From Serinicoccus marinus DSM 15273 (GTDB lineage: Bacteria > Actinomycetota > Actinomycetes > Actinomycetales > Dermatophilaceae), in the NCBI RefSeq assembly GCF_008386315.1, contig NZ_CP043808.1, forward strand, positions 1,922,001 through 1,986,000: DNA of 64,000 bases, in the 5' to 3' direction. The notes under the pieces are model-generated. The model saw only the letters and a program-made list of their open reading frames with translations, searched no databases and had not been told where the DNA came from. Each line of letters starts with the position of its first letter. Position 1 is the first letter of the stretch. Positions 26,885 through 36,961 of this stretch are shown piece by piece. A program made the position numbers and the translations under genes.

Positions 26885-27133
26885 ATGGCACGCAGCGAGC
26901 AGGAGATCCTCGAGGGTCTGGCCGAGATCGTCAACGAGGAGACCGGGCTGGAGGCCGAGGAGGTCCAGATGGACAAGTCCTTCACCGAGGACCTCGACAT
27001 CGACTCCCTCTCGATGATGACGATCGTCGTCAACGCCGAGGACAAGTTCGGCGTCCGCATCCCCGACGACGAGGTCAAGAACCTCACGCACGTCAAGGAC
27101 GCGGTGTCCTACATCGCCAACAACCAGGGCTGA
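26885..27133 (+). CDS. acpP: acyl carrier protein
   Basis: An 82-residue acidic four-helix carrier protein. The phosphopantetheine attachment serine is S41 in the DLDIDSLSMM version of the DSL motif. An AGGAGG Shine-Dalgarno lies upstream of the ATG. It carries growing acyl chains between FabD, FabH and FabF, and lies between fabH and fabF as in other actinobacteria. Confidence 0.96.
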   Translation: MARSEQEILEGLAEIVNEETGLEAEEVQMDKSFTEDLDIDSLSMMTIVVNAEDKFGVRIPDDEVKNLTHVKDAVSYIANNQG

Positions 27134-27260
27134 CCGGACCGACCCGCCCGACCCGGCGTCGCCCAGGACGGCGCCGCCGGGTCGGCCAGCCCGCGGCATA
27201 TCCTCGAGGTAGCCGCCACCATCCTTCTCGACCGCCGAGCAACCCAGGAGGCCGCCGCCC

Positions 27261-28520
<1,260 letters not shown>

Positions 28521-28549
28521 GCGCCCTGGCGGCATAGGCGGCCCGCGTC

Positions 28550-29671
28550 ATGCACATCCTGCGCGTCGCCAACTTCGTCAGCCCCACCTCCGGCGGCATC
28601 AAGACCGCGCTGCGGCACTGGGGCCAGCTCTACCAGCAGGCCGGGCACCGGGCCTCGCTCATCATCCCGGGGCCGGGCCCGGAGATCTCCGAGGAGGAGC
28701 AGGGGCTGGTCTACCGCGTGCCGGCGCGACCGGTGCCGGGCACCGGCTACTCCCTCATGTGGAGCCGGGTCGGACTGGCGCGGCTCATGGACGCGATCGC
28801 CCCGGACGCCCTCGAGGTGTCCGACCGGTCGACGACCCGGTGGATGGGCCGCTGGGCCCGGCGCCGGGGCATCGGCTCGGTGATGATCAGCCACGAGAAC
28901 ATGACGGGCATCATGGTGCGCCGCACCCCGGTGCCCGAGCGGCCCTCGCACTGGGCGGCCGACGTCATCAACCGGCTCAGCGCGCACGACTACGACGCCA
29001 TCGTGTGCCCGAGCCGCTTCGCCGCCGAGGAGTTCCACCGCAACGGGCTGGCCGCGGAGGTGGTGCCGCTGGGGGTCGACGTCGACGTCTTCACCCCGGT
29101 GCGCGAGCTCACCGACGGGCCAGTGCCGGGACAGGACGGGCCGATCCGGCTCGCCCACTGCAGCCGGCTCTCCCGGGAGAAGAACCCGGCGCTGTCCATC
29201 GAGACGGTCCGCGAGCTGGTGCGCCGCGGGCACGAGGTGGAGCTCACCGTCTTCGGCGCCGGGCCGATGCTGGACGAGCTCGTCGCGCGGGCGCGGAACC
29301 TGCCGGTGACCTTCCACTCCTACATCACCGACCGCCGTGAGCTGGCGGCCGAGCTGGGTCGCGCCGACCTGGCGATCTCGCCGGGGCCGCTGGAGACCTT
29401 CGGGCTCGCGGCGCTGGAGATCCTGGCCTGCGGCATACCGGTCGTGTGCTGCGACGAGGGCGCGCTGCACGAGGTCGTCGGCGACGGGGGCGTGGTGAAG
29501 CCCTCGGCGCCCGCGGCCTTCGCGGACGGCGTCGAGGAGCTGCTGCGGCGGCGGCACGCGCGGGCGCGGGCCCGGGCGGCGGCGGAGCGGTTCAGCTGGC
29601 CGGTGAGCGCAGGTCGGATGCTCGACGTCCACACGGCGGTGGCGGCGGGGCGGCCTGGACCGCGCGACTGA
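28550..29671 (+). CDS. GT4-family glycosyltransferase
   Basis: A 373-residue GT-B glycosyltransferase. The N-terminal acceptor domain starts with FVSPTSGGIKTAL. The C-terminal donor domain has SRLSREKNPALSIE and the family signature in GPLETFGLAALEILACGIPVV form (about residues 280-300), including the EX7E-type glutamates. No signal peptide or span, so it acts at the cytosolic face of the membrane. The donor is a nucleotide sugar; mannose or glucose for glycolipids is possible. It lies 29 bp after fabF, perhaps co-transcribed. Confidence 0.88.
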   Translation: MHILRVANFVSPTSGGIKTALRHWGQLYQQAGHRASLIIPGPGPEISEEEQGLVYRVPARPVPGTGYSLMWSRVGLARLMDAIAPDALEVSDRSTTRWMGRWARRRGIGSVMISHENMTGIMVRRTPVPERPSHWAADVINRLSAHDYDAIVCPSRFAAEEFHRNGLAAEVVPLGVDVDVFTPVRELTDGPVPGQDGPIRLAHCSRLSREKNPALSIETVRELVRRGHEVELTVFGAGPMLDELVARARNLPVTFHSYITDRRELAAELGRADLAISPGPLETFGLAALEILACGIPVVCCDEGALHEVVGDGGVVKPSAPAAFADGVEELLRRRHARARARAAAERFSWPVSAGRMLDVHTAVAAGRPGPRD

Positions 29672-29712
29672 GGGGACGGCGCTGCCTCACAGGCGGCCGC
29701 GCCGGTCCGTCG

Positions 29713-30228
29713 TCAGCCGACCTTGTGCAGCCAGGTGGCGGGTGCTCCCTCTCCGGCGTGCCGGTAGGTCTCGAGCTCGGCGTCCCACGCCGCCCCGAGC
29801 GCCCGGTCCAGCTCCGCGGTCAGCGTGGCGGCCGACCCGGCGGCGGACTCCATGATGGTCCGGAGACGGTCCTCGTTGACGACGACGTCGCCGTTGGCGG
29901 ACAACCGGGCGGTGTGCAGCCCCAGGCCCGGGGTGTGCGTCCACCGCACGCCGTCGCTCCCGCGGCTGGCTTCCTCGACGACCTCGTAACGCAGGCCGTC
30001 CCAGCCGCGCATGGCGCTGGCGATGGTGGCACCGGTGCCGGCCTCGCCGGTCCAGGCGAACTCGGTGCGCATGGTGCCCGGCTCGGCGGGCTGGGTGACC
30101 CAGTCCAGCGAGACCCGGGTGTCGAGGACACCCTCGATCGCCCAGGCGATGTGCGGGCACAACGCGGTCGGGGTGGAGTGAATAAACACCACCCCGCGAG
30201 TCATGACTCGTGGCATGACAGCGGACAT
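29713..30228 (-). CDS. DUF3145-family protein
   Basis: A 171-residue protein with the family pattern RGVVFIHSTPTALCPHIAWAIEGVL, a WTHTPGLGLHTARLSANGDVVV middle part and a LGAAWDAELETYRH C-terminal stretch. The family is actinobacterial and has no known function. AGGAGG lies 7 bp before the ATG at 30228, which decides the start; later ATGs at codons 5 and 9 lack it. A 14-bp perfect palindrome lies across codons 7-11 (30197-30210). Divergent from the CBS gene. Confidence 0.87.
   Translation of the reverse strand: MSAVMPRVMTRGVVFIHSTPTALCPHIAWAIEGVLDTRVSLDWVTQPAEPGTMRTEFAWTGEAGTGATIASAMRGWDGLRYEVVEEASRGSDGVRWTHTPGLGLHTARLSANGDVVVNEDRLRTIMESAAGSAATLTAELDRALGAAWDAELETYRHAGEGAPATWLHKVG
30197..30210. 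promoter_or_regulatory. 14-bp perfect palindrome
   Basis: CGAGTCATGACTCG reads the same on both strands. It lies inside the first codons of the DUF3145 gene, close to its start. It could be an operator or chance; no second copy was noticed. Confidence 0.3.
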
Positions 30229-30443
30229 CCTGGCCTCCTGTGTGGTGAGGGACGTCTTCCCCAACGACCTCGACCACCGGCGGCGACCAGCAACATGCGC
30301 ACGTAGACCGCGTGCTGAGCCCCATCATGCTCTCTCGTCACCGCAGGAGCAAGTGCATCGACAGATTCGTGTCGTCCCACCCGTCACAGGAGCACCGCGT
30401 CAGAACGGGTGACGCGACGTCAGCCGTCTGCTAGTTTCACGCC

Positions 30444-30863
30444 ATGCGCGTCGCGGACCTCATCAAGAAGAAGGGCAGCACGGTCGCCACCCTGCCCGCC
30501 ACGGCCACGCTCGCCGAGCTGCTCGAGGTGCTCGACGACCAGAAGATCGGTGCCGTCGTGGTGCTGGACGGCGAGGACGTGGTCGGCATCGTCTCCGAGC
30601 GCGACGTCGTCCACCACCTGCGCGGCGGCGCCGGGAGCGGGGCCGCGCTCAGCGAGCTCATGACGACCTCGGTGCAGACCTGCACCATGGACGACGACCT
30701 CACCCACCTGGCCACCACGATGACGCAGGGCCGCTTCCGGCACCTGCCCGTCGTCCAGGACGGCCGGCTCGAGGGGATCGTCTCGATCGGCGACGTCGTC
30801 AAGGCCCGGCTCGACGCGCTCGAGGCCGAGCGCGACCACCTGGAGTCCTACCTGCGGCAGTGA
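30444..30863 (+). CDS. CBS-domain-pair protein
   Basis: A 139-residue protein made of two CBS domains (about residues 10-65 and 72-128), each ending in the ligand-binding GIVSxxDVV pattern (GIVSERDVVHHL and GIVSIGDVVKARL). Stand-alone CBS pairs sense adenine nucleotides and regulate partners that cannot be named here. The ATG at 30444 is 6 bp after TAGTTT with an upstream TG, an extended -10, and no Shine-Dalgarno: a likely leaderless transcript. An intergenic region of about 215 bp to the DUF3145 gene shows no other feature. Confidence 0.9.
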   Translation: MRVADLIKKKGSTVATLPATATLAELLEVLDDQKIGAVVVLDGEDVVGIVSERDVVHHLRGGAGSGAALSELMTTSVQTCTMDDDLTHLATTMTQGRFRHLPVVQDGRLEGIVSIGDVVKARLDALEAERDHLESYLRQ

Positions 30864-30928
30864 GCCCGGCGGGTGAGGGCCACCGCGCGTGCCGACCCGC
30901 TCCCCCGCCCACCTAGACTGACCCGCGA

Positions 30929-31002
30929 GGGCCAGTAGCTCAGCCGGTCAGAGCAGCGGACTCATAATCCGTCGGTCGTGGGTTCAAGCCCCACCTGGCC
31001 CA
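30929..31002 (+). tRNA. tRNA with CAT anticodon (Met elongator or Ile2)
   Basis: A 74-nt cloverleaf with acceptor GGGCCAG/CTGGCCC, D arm GCTC...GAGC, anticodon loop CTCATAA (anticodon CAT) and T arm GTGGGTTCAAGCCCCAC. There is no encoded CCA. The CAT anticodon fits either elongator tRNA-Met or the lysidine-modified tRNA-Ile; the sequence alone does not let me choose. TAGACT about 10 bp upstream is a likely -10. Confidence 0.9.
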
Positions 31003-31164
31003 CCGGCGGCCGACCTGGGCACGGATGTGCACGTCACGCAGCCCGCTCGACCCGGTTTCCGGTGCACAACCTCGTCCAGGTCGGGGACGGCCGAAGGTCA
31101 CAATGCGGTGACAACCACCGCGAGTTGCCCATCTTCAGGGGCAGGCCCGTCTAGGGTGCGCGAC

Positions 31165-31937
31165 ATGACCGACTCCCGTGAGTCGCCCGGCTCCGGCCTG
31201 GGCGCACCCTTGGTCGTGCTCAAGGACGTCAACAAACACTTCGGCGACCTGCACGTGCTCCAGGACATCAACCTGACCGTGCACGAAGGTGAGGTGGTCG
31301 TCGTCATCGGGCCCTCGGGCTCGGGCAAGTCGACGCTGTGCCGCACCATCAACCGGCTGGAGTCCTACGAGTCCGGCACGATCACCATCCACGACGACGA
31401 GCTGCCCAGCGAGGGCAAGGCGCTGGCCAAGCTGCGGGCCGACGTGGGCATGGTCTTCCAGAGCTTCAACCTCTTCAGCCACAAGACGATCCTCGAGAAC
31501 GTCACGATGGGGCCGATCAAGGTGCGCAAGAAGAAGGGCGCCGAGGCCAAGGCCCGCGCCATGGAGCTGCTCGAGCGCGTCGGCGTGGACCACCAGGCGG
31601 ACAAGTACCCCGCCCAGCTCTCCGGCGGCCAGCAGCAGCGCGTCGCCATCGCCCGATCGCTGGCGATGGAACCCACCGTGATGCTCTTCGACGAGCCGAC
31701 CTCGGCGCTGGACCCGGAGATGATCAACGAGGTCCTGGACGTCATGACCAGCCTGGCCAAGAGCGGGATGACGATGATCGTCGTCACCCACGAGATGGGC
31801 TTCGCCCGCAAGGCCGCCGACCGCGTCGTCTTCATGTCCGACGGAGCCATCGTCGAGGAGAACACCCGGAGGAGTTCTTCACCCACCCGAAGTCCGACCG
31901 TGCCAAGGACTTCCTCGGCAAACTACTGACCCACTGA
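31165..31937 (+). CDS. gluA: glutamate-type ABC importer, ATP-binding protein, 3' frameshift
   Basis: The ATPase of a polar amino-acid importer. Walker A is GPSGSGKST (about residues 49-57), signature LSGGQQQR (about 152-159), Walker [12 protein letters not shown], with a switch histidine in VVTHEMGF. The frame as written continues to 31929 with an aberrant tail. One extra C in the CCC run at 31865-31867 would give EENTPEEFF and then [17 protein letters not shown], ending at 31937, the normal end of the family. ATG at 31165 is 7 bp after TAGGGT (leaderless). First gene of gluABCD. Confidence 0.9.
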
Positions 31938-31961
31938 CCAGCAACGACACAAGGAGATCCC

Positions 31962-32834
31962 ATGCGTTCCACCACCTTCCGGATCGCCGCGCTCGCGGCC
32001 GCCGCCTCCCTGACCCTCGCCGCCTGCGGCGGTGACGACGGGGGCGAGGCCGACGCCGGCGGCGGCGAGTCCAGCGAGGAGAGTGCGGCTGAGGGCGGCA
32101 CCGACGGCGAGACCGTCACCATCGGCATCAAGTTCGACCAGCCGGGCCTCGGCCTCAACGAGGGCGGCGACCCGACCGGTATGGACGTCGACGTCGCCAA
32201 GGCGGTCGCCGAGGAGCTCGGCTACACCGAGGACCAGATCGAGTGGAAGGAGGCGATCTCCGCCCAGCGCGAGGACCTGCTGGAGTCCGACCAGGTCGAC
32301 ATGATCTTCGCCACCTACTCGATCACCGACGAGCGCAAGGAGCGGGTGCAGTTCGCCGGTCCGTACTTCGTCGCCGGCCAGGACCTGCTGGTGCCGACCG
32401 ACAGCGACATCGAGGGCCCGGACTCCATGGGCGACGCCATCCTGTGCTCGGTGACCGGGTCGACCTCGGCCGCCCGGGTCAACGAGGAGTACGGCGTGGC
32501 GCTGCAGGAGTACGGCAGCTACTCCGAGTGCATGGAGGCCATGGCCTCCGGCCAGATCGGCGCCCTCACGACCGACGACACGATCCTCGCCGGCTTCGCC
32601 GCCCAGGACGAGTACGCCGGCCAGTTCAAGGTCGTCGGCAACACCTTCTCCGAGGAGAACTACGGCGTCGGCCTGCCGCAGGGCTCCGACCAGTGCGAGG
32701 AGATCAACGAGATCCTCAACGGGCTGTGGGAGGACGGCACCATGGACCAGATCATCGAGGACAACCTGGGCGCGGCGGACTACACCCCCAACGCCGACCT
32801 CAACCCGCCGGAGGCCGGCGGTCACTGCGCCTGA
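31962..32834 (+). CDS. gluB: glutamate-type ABC importer, substrate-binding lipoprotein
   Basis: A 290-residue periplasmic-binding-protein-like lipoprotein. Signal peptide with lipobox LAAC, lipidated cysteine C22, then an acidic/serine-rich tether (about 23-48). The SBP_bac_3 fold follows, with GMDVDVAKAVAEELG and ERKERVQFAGPYFVAGQ. Glutamate or a related amino acid is the inferred ligand from operon order. AAGGAG precedes the ATG. A perfect 13-bp stem-loop follows the gene and may raise gluAB mRNA levels over gluCD. Confidence 0.92.
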   Translation: MRSTTFRIAALAAAASLTLAACGGDDGGEADAGGGESSEESAAEGGTDGETVTIGIKFDQPGLGLNEGGDPTGMDVDVAKAVAEELGYTEDQIEWKEAISAQREDLLESDQVDMIFATYSITDERKERVQFAGPYFVAGQDLLVPTDSDIEGPDSMGDAILCSVTGSTSAARVNEEYGVALQEYGSYSECMEAMASGQIGALTTDDTILAGFAAQDEYAGQFKVVGNTFSEENYGVGLPQGSDQCEEINEILNGLWEDGTMDQIIEDNLGAADYTPNADLNPPEAGGHCA

Positions 32835-32859
32835 GTGCCTGACTGACTGACCCGTCTCG

Positions 32860-32890
32860 CTGCGCCGGGGCCCACGCGGCCCCGGCGCAG
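32860..32890 (+). terminator. perfect 13-bp stem-loop between gluB and gluC
   Basis: CTGCGCCGGGGCC (32860-32872) and GGCCCCGGCGCAG (32878-32890) pair completely around a 5-nt loop. No T-run follows, so it is more likely a partial terminator or an mRNA-stabilising hairpin than a full stop. Confidence 0.6.
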
Positions 32891-32914
32891 CCACCACCCT
32901 GGAGGGAGCAGCCC

Positions 32915-33598
32915 GTGCTGGAGCTCATCGAGCAGTTCAACGTCATCGGGGCGTTCTGGCTCAACATCAGGCTCGCGGCCGTGTCCTTCGTGCTGGCGTT
33001 GGTCCTGGGGACCGTCGTGGCGATCCTGCGCCTGGCTCCGGTGTCGGTGCTCAACTGGTTCGGCGCCACCTACGTCACGCTCCTGCGCAACACCCCGCTG
33101 ACCCTCATCATCGTCTTCGCCAACCTCGGCATGTGGCTGCAGCTGGGGATCGAGTTCGTGCCCCGGGAGAACAACCCCAACTTCATCCTCGAGAACAACT
33201 TCTGGCTCGCCGTCCTGGGCCTGACCGTCTACCACGCGGCGTTCATCTGCGAGGCGATCCGCTCTGGGGTCAACACCATCCCTGTGGGCCAGAGCGAGGC
33301 CGCTCGCTCCATCGGCCTCGGCTTCGGCCAGAGCCTGCGCGAGGTGATCCTGCCCCAGGCGTTCCGGGGTGGCATCACCCCCATCGGCAACGTGCTCATC
33401 GCCCTCATCAAGAACACCACCGTGGCGGTGGCCATCGGCAACCGGGAGATCGCCTACCAGATGCGCAATATGATGGAGTTCCGCCCGGACGCCGGCATCC
33501 TCATCTTTCTCATCGTCGCCATCGGCTTCGTCATCCTCACCCTGCCGGTCGGGCTCGGCACGAGTTGGCTCTCCGCCAAGCTGGCGGTGAAGCGATGA
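32915..33598 (+). CDS. gluC: glutamate-type ABC importer, permease
   Basis: A 227-residue inner-membrane permease with about five spans and the EAA loop in EAARSIGLGFGQSLREVILPQA (about residues 128-149), which contacts the ATPase. The N-terminal YVTLLRNTPLTLIIVF is typical of the HisM/GlnP class. It starts with a GTG after GGAGGGAGC. Its stop overlaps the gluD ATG (ATGA). Confidence 0.93.
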   Translation: MLELIEQFNVIGAFWLNIRLAAVSFVLALVLGTVVAILRLAPVSVLNWFGATYVTLLRNTPLTLIIVFANLGMWLQLGIEFVPRENNPNFILENNFWLAVLGLTVYHAAFICEAIRSGVNTIPVGQSEAARSIGLGFGQSLREVILPQAFRGGITPIGNVLIALIKNTTVAVAIGNREIAYQMRNMMEFRPDAGILIFLIVAIGFVILTLPVGLGTSWLSAKLAVKR

Positions 33599-34536
33599 GC
33601 GCGCAGCAGGTCCTCTTCGACATCCCCGGGCCCAAGGCACGGGCCCGCCACCTCCTCTACGGCGTGCTGGGCACCCTCGTGCTCCTGGGCCTGCTGGTGC
33701 TCGTCCTCATCCGGATGGCCAACAGGGGCCAGTTCGAGGCCGCGAAGTGGACGCCGTTCCTGGAGAGCAACACCTGGACCTTCTACCTCCTCCCCGGGCT
33801 GCTGGCCACCCTGCAGGCGGCCGCGGTGGCCGTCGTGCTGTCCATGGTGTTCGGCATCGCCCTGGCCATGCTGCGCATGTCGGACCTCGCCCCCGTGCGG
33901 TGGGCCAGCGGCGTCTTCGTCGAGTTCTTCCGGGCCGTCCCCGTGCTCATCATGATGATCTTCACGTGGCAGATGCTGGTGAAGAACTCCACGATGGTCC
34001 GCCTCATGGACTCCCTGGGGCTCACCGGGGCCAACGCGACCTTCATCGCCGTCGTCGTCGGACTCGTGCTCTACAACGCCTCGGTCATCTGCGAGATCGT
34101 CCGCAACGGCGTGGGCTCGCTGCCGGGCGGCCAGCGCGAGGCGGGGCTGTCCATCGGCCTGAGCTCGGCCCAGGTGCGCCGCTCGATCCTCGTGCCGCAG
34201 GCCCTCACCTCGATGCTGCCCGCGCTCATCAGCCAGATCGTCGTCATCACCAAGGACACGGCGCTCGGCTACATCATCACCTACCCCGAGCTGCTGACCA
34301 TGACCCGGCGGCTGGGCTCGGCCAACGCCAACACCCTGGCCGCCTACCTCGTCGCCGCCGTCATCTTCATCCTCATCAACTACGCGATCACCAAGCTCGC
34401 CGAGTGGATCGAGGGCCGCCAGCGGCGCACGCGCCGCGCCACCCCCGGCGCCGACGCCCAGACCCAGGACGAGGAGCAGGCCGGCCAGCGCGCGGCCGGT
34501 GCCGCGCTCGGAGCCCAGGCCAGAGCCGGCGGCTGA
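33595..34536 (+). CDS. gluD: glutamate-type ABC importer, second permease
   Basis: A 313-residue permease pairing with GluC. A leading span (LLYGVLGTLVLLGLLVLVLI) precedes the BPD_transp_1 core, which has VEFFRAVPVLIMMIF and an EAA loop in EAGLSIGLSSAQVRRSILVPQA. A C-terminal tail of about 45 residues is rich in R, A and Q and probably cytosolic. The ATG overlaps the gluC stop. Last gene of the operon; no strong terminator is seen in the 100 bp that follow. Confidence 0.93.
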   Translation: MSAQQVLFDIPGPKARARHLLYGVLGTLVLLGLLVLVLIRMANRGQFEAAKWTPFLESNTWTFYLLPGLLATLQAAAVAVVLSMVFGIALAMLRMSDLAPVRWASGVFVEFFRAVPVLIMMIFTWQMLVKNSTMVRLMDSLGLTGANATFIAVVVGLVLYNASVICEIVRNGVGSLPGGQREAGLSIGLSSAQVRRSILVPQALTSMLPALISQIVVITKDTALGYIITYPELLTMTRRLGSANANTLAAYLVAAVIFILINYAITKLAEWIEGRQRRTRRATPGADAQTQDEEQAGQRAAGAALGAQARAGG

Positions 34537-34636
34537 CCCACGGCCCCAGCCGCACAGGGCGCGCGGACAGAACACACCAGACGTGCGGTCGGAATGTACC
34601 GGACGCGCGCTGCACATACCCGGACGCCCGTAGCCC

Positions 34637-35041
34637 CTACCGGCACCCTGACTCGGCCAGCTCCTCCAGGTCCGCGATGGACGGTAGCTGTGTGAGCCAC
34701 CAGGTGGCTTCCGCGCTGAGGCGGACGAAGGGCGCGCCGTGATCGTCCAGAGCCGTACGGACAGTCGTGTCCCAGCAGGTGAGAATCTCGTCGATGTCGA
34801 AGTTGTCCTTCGTGAACTCCTGATCCCCCGCCGTTCGCACGATCAGCTGGCTGGGCCAGTCCCCACGCGCCAGGGACTGGACCCGATCAGGGTTGTGGTC
34901 GCTCACGGCGACACAGCACGTGTGCCCCGCCTGGAGCCCCTCTGCACCGTAGGGACCTCGCAGTTCGTCCCCCTGAGCGCCGCCTCGGTACATGCAGCAC
35001 AGATGCGTCCCGGGATCGACTTCGAGTCCATGGAAACTCAT
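34637..35041 (-). CDS. MEDS-domain (DcmR-like sensory) protein
   Basis: A 134-residue protein with the start of a MEDS domain: GTHLCCMYRGGAQ, then LQAGHTCCVAVSDHNP, an F/Y-x-x-G-x-H-x-C type pattern named for methanogen/methylotroph DcmR sensory proteins. Actinobacterial members are often fused to a kinase or STAS domain; this one lacks any output domain, so it may be truncated or act as a free sensor. Two CC pairs stand out. The ATG at 35041 begins MSFHGLEVDPG. It is divergent from the aldehyde-handling operon. Confidence 0.7.
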   Translation of the reverse strand: MSFHGLEVDPGTHLCCMYRGGAQGDELRGPYGAEGLQAGHTCCVAVSDHNPDRVQSLARGDWPSQLIVRTAGDQEFTKDNFDIDEILTCWDTTVRTALDDHGAPFVRLSAEATWWLTQLPSIADLEELAESGCR

Positions 35042-35223
35042 GGGTCCTCACTCACTCTCGGGGGCAGCCTTGTGCCCACCGGCGGAGCATGTGTGGGGAG
35101 TTGTGCACTCGACCCAAGTCACCCCCCGTGGCTTCGGCCTACCGTGCCCATGACTTCCTCGTGGTACGTTCCGAAAGCAAGGGATGTCGAAAAGTCACCA
35201 CACACAACCATAGGAGATTTGCC

Positions 35224-36390
35224 ATGAAGGCTGTCGTCTATCAGGGACCCAAAGATGTCGCGGTCACGGACGTTCCGGACGCGGAGATCGAGCGGCCCAC
35301 CGATGTGCTGGTCAAGGTCACAACGACCAACATCTGCGGCTCTGACCTGCACATGTACGAGGGGCGGACCTCCTTCGAGAAGGGCCGGACGTTCGGTCAC
35401 GAGAACATGGGGGAGGTGGTGGAGGTCGGCACCGGAGTAGAGAAGGTCAAGGTGGGCGACCGGGTCGTGCTGCCCTTCAACATCTCGTGCGGGTTCTGCA
35501 AGAACTGCGAGCGCGGGCTCACGAACTACTGCCTGACCACCCAGCCTGACCCGTCGGCCGCCGGTGCGGCCTACGGCTTCGCCGAAATGGGCCCGTACGG
35601 CGGTGGGCAGGCAGAACTGCTCCGGGTGCCCTTCGGCGACCACAACGCGCTGCGCCTGGGTGAAGACGCGCAGGACAAGGAGAACGACTACGTCATGCTC
35701 TCCGACATCTTCCCCACCGGCTACCACGCCACCGAGATGGCCGGCGTGATCCCGGGCGACAGCGTCGTGATCGCCGGGGCCGGCCCCGTGGGACTGATGG
35801 CCGCCCTGTCCGCGACGATCAAGGGCGCCGCGAAGGTGATGGTGGTCGATCGCCACCCCGACCGGCTCGCGCTGGCCGAGCAGATCGGAGCGATCGCCAT
35901 CGACGACTCCAAGGTCGACCCCGTGCAGGCTGTGCTGGACGAGACCATGGGGCTCGGAGCCGACCGTGGCTGCGAGTGTGTCGGCTACCAGGCCCACGAC
36001 CCTGAGGGCAACGAAGACCCGGCTGCCACCTTGAACATGCTCATCAACTCGGTCCGGTTCACCGGCGGGATCGGCACCGTCGGCGTGTTCGTCCCCGAGG
36101 ACCCGGGGGCCAAGGGCGGATTGGCCAAGCAGGGCAAGGCGGCCATCGACTTCGGCACCCACTGGTTCAAGGGACAGACCATGGGCAACGGTCAGTGCCC
36201 GGTCAAGAGGTACAACCGCCGGCTGCGAGACCTCATCGCGGCCGACAAGGCGAAGCCGTCCTGGATCGTCTCCCACGAGATCTCGCTGGATCAGGCTGCC
36301 GACGCCTACAGGAACTTCGACTCCAGGTCCGAGGGTTGGACCAAGGTCGTCATCAAGCCCGGCATGTCAAACGGAAAGAAGGCAAACTGA
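35224..36390 (+). CDS. zinc-dependent alcohol/formaldehyde dehydrogenase-like enzyme
   Basis: A 388-residue medium-chain dehydrogenase of the glutathione-independent formaldehyde-dehydrogenase class. Catalytic zinc ligands are C38 (NICGSDLHMYEG), H59-E60 (FGHENMGE). The structural zinc cysteines are C89, C92, C95 and C103. NAD-binding GAGPVGLMAA lies at about residue 181. The long insertion with YGFAEMGPYGGGQAELLRVP is typical of this class. It oxidises formaldehyde or another small aldehyde/alcohol; the substrate is inferred. TAGGAG lies upstream of the ATG. First gene of a run with a PfpI protein and a small monooxygenase. Confidence 0.87.
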   Translation: MKAVVYQGPKDVAVTDVPDAEIERPTDVLVKVTTTNICGSDLHMYEGRTSFEKGRTFGHENMGEVVEVGTGVEKVKVGDRVVLPFNISCGFCKNCERGLTNYCLTTQPDPSAAGAAYGFAEMGPYGGGQAELLRVPFGDHNALRLGEDAQDKENDYVMLSDIFPTGYHATEMAGVIPGDSVVIAGAGPVGLMAALSATIKGAAKVMVVDRHPDRLALAEQIGAIAIDDSKVDPVQAVLDETMGLGADRGCECVGYQAHDPEGNEDPAATLNMLINSVRFTGGIGTVGVFVPEDPGAKGGLAKQGKAAIDFGTHWFKGQTMGNGQCPVKRYNRRLRDLIAADKAKPSWIVSHEISLDQAADAYRNFDSRSEGWTKVVIKPGMSNGKKAN

Positions 36391-36391
36391 T

Positions 36392-36961
36392 ATGGCAGCA
36401 GATCTTCAGGGCAAGAGGGTCGCGATCCTCGCCGCCGACGGCGTCGAACGCGTTGAGCTCGAGCAACCCCGCGAAGTACTGGACCGCGCGGGCGCTCAGA
36501 CCGAGGTCCTCTCGATCCACGACGGCGAGATCAAGGCCCGTAAGAACGACCTGGATGAAGCGGGCACGTTCACCGTCGACGGGCTGGTCGCCGACGCCTC
36601 GGTGGGCGACTACGACGCCCTGCTGCTTCCCGGCGGCACGGTGAACCCCGACCAGCTCCGGGTCGACGAGGGCGCCGTTTCCTTCGTCCGCGGCTTCGTC
36701 GAGAGCGGCAAGCCAGTGGCGGCGATCTGTCACGGGCCGTGGACGTTGATCGAGGCCGGCGTGGCCGCGGGTCGCACCCTGACGTCGTACCCGAGCATCC
36801 GCACCGACCTGCGCAACGCCGGCGCCGACGTCGTCGACCAGGACGTGGTGATCGACAAGAATCTCATCACCAGCCGCTCGCCGGAGGACCTGCCGGCGTT
36901 CTCCGAGGCGATCGTGTCGCAACTCGCGGGCACCACGACACAGGAAGAGGAGAAGTCATGA
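36392..36961 (+). CDS. PfpI/DJ-1-family protein
   Basis: A 189-residue type 1 glutamine-amidotransferase-fold protein of the PfpI/YhbO class. The nucleophile elbow cysteine is C113 in AAICHGPW, with E20 (GVERVELEQP) nearby. Members act on glyoxals or glycated proteins, or as general stress proteins. It starts one base after the dehydrogenase stop and overlaps the next gene by ATGA. A second, native-looking PfpI gene lies at 52892-53416. Confidence 0.88.
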   Translation: MAADLQGKRVAILAADGVERVELEQPREVLDRAGAQTEVLSIHDGEIKARKNDLDEAGTFTVDGLVADASVGDYDALLLPGGTVNPDQLRVDEGAVSFVRGFVESGKPVAAICHGPWTLIEAGVAAGRTLTSYPSIRTDLRNAGADVVDQDVVIDKNLITSRSPEDLPAFSEAIVSQLAGTTTQEEEKS

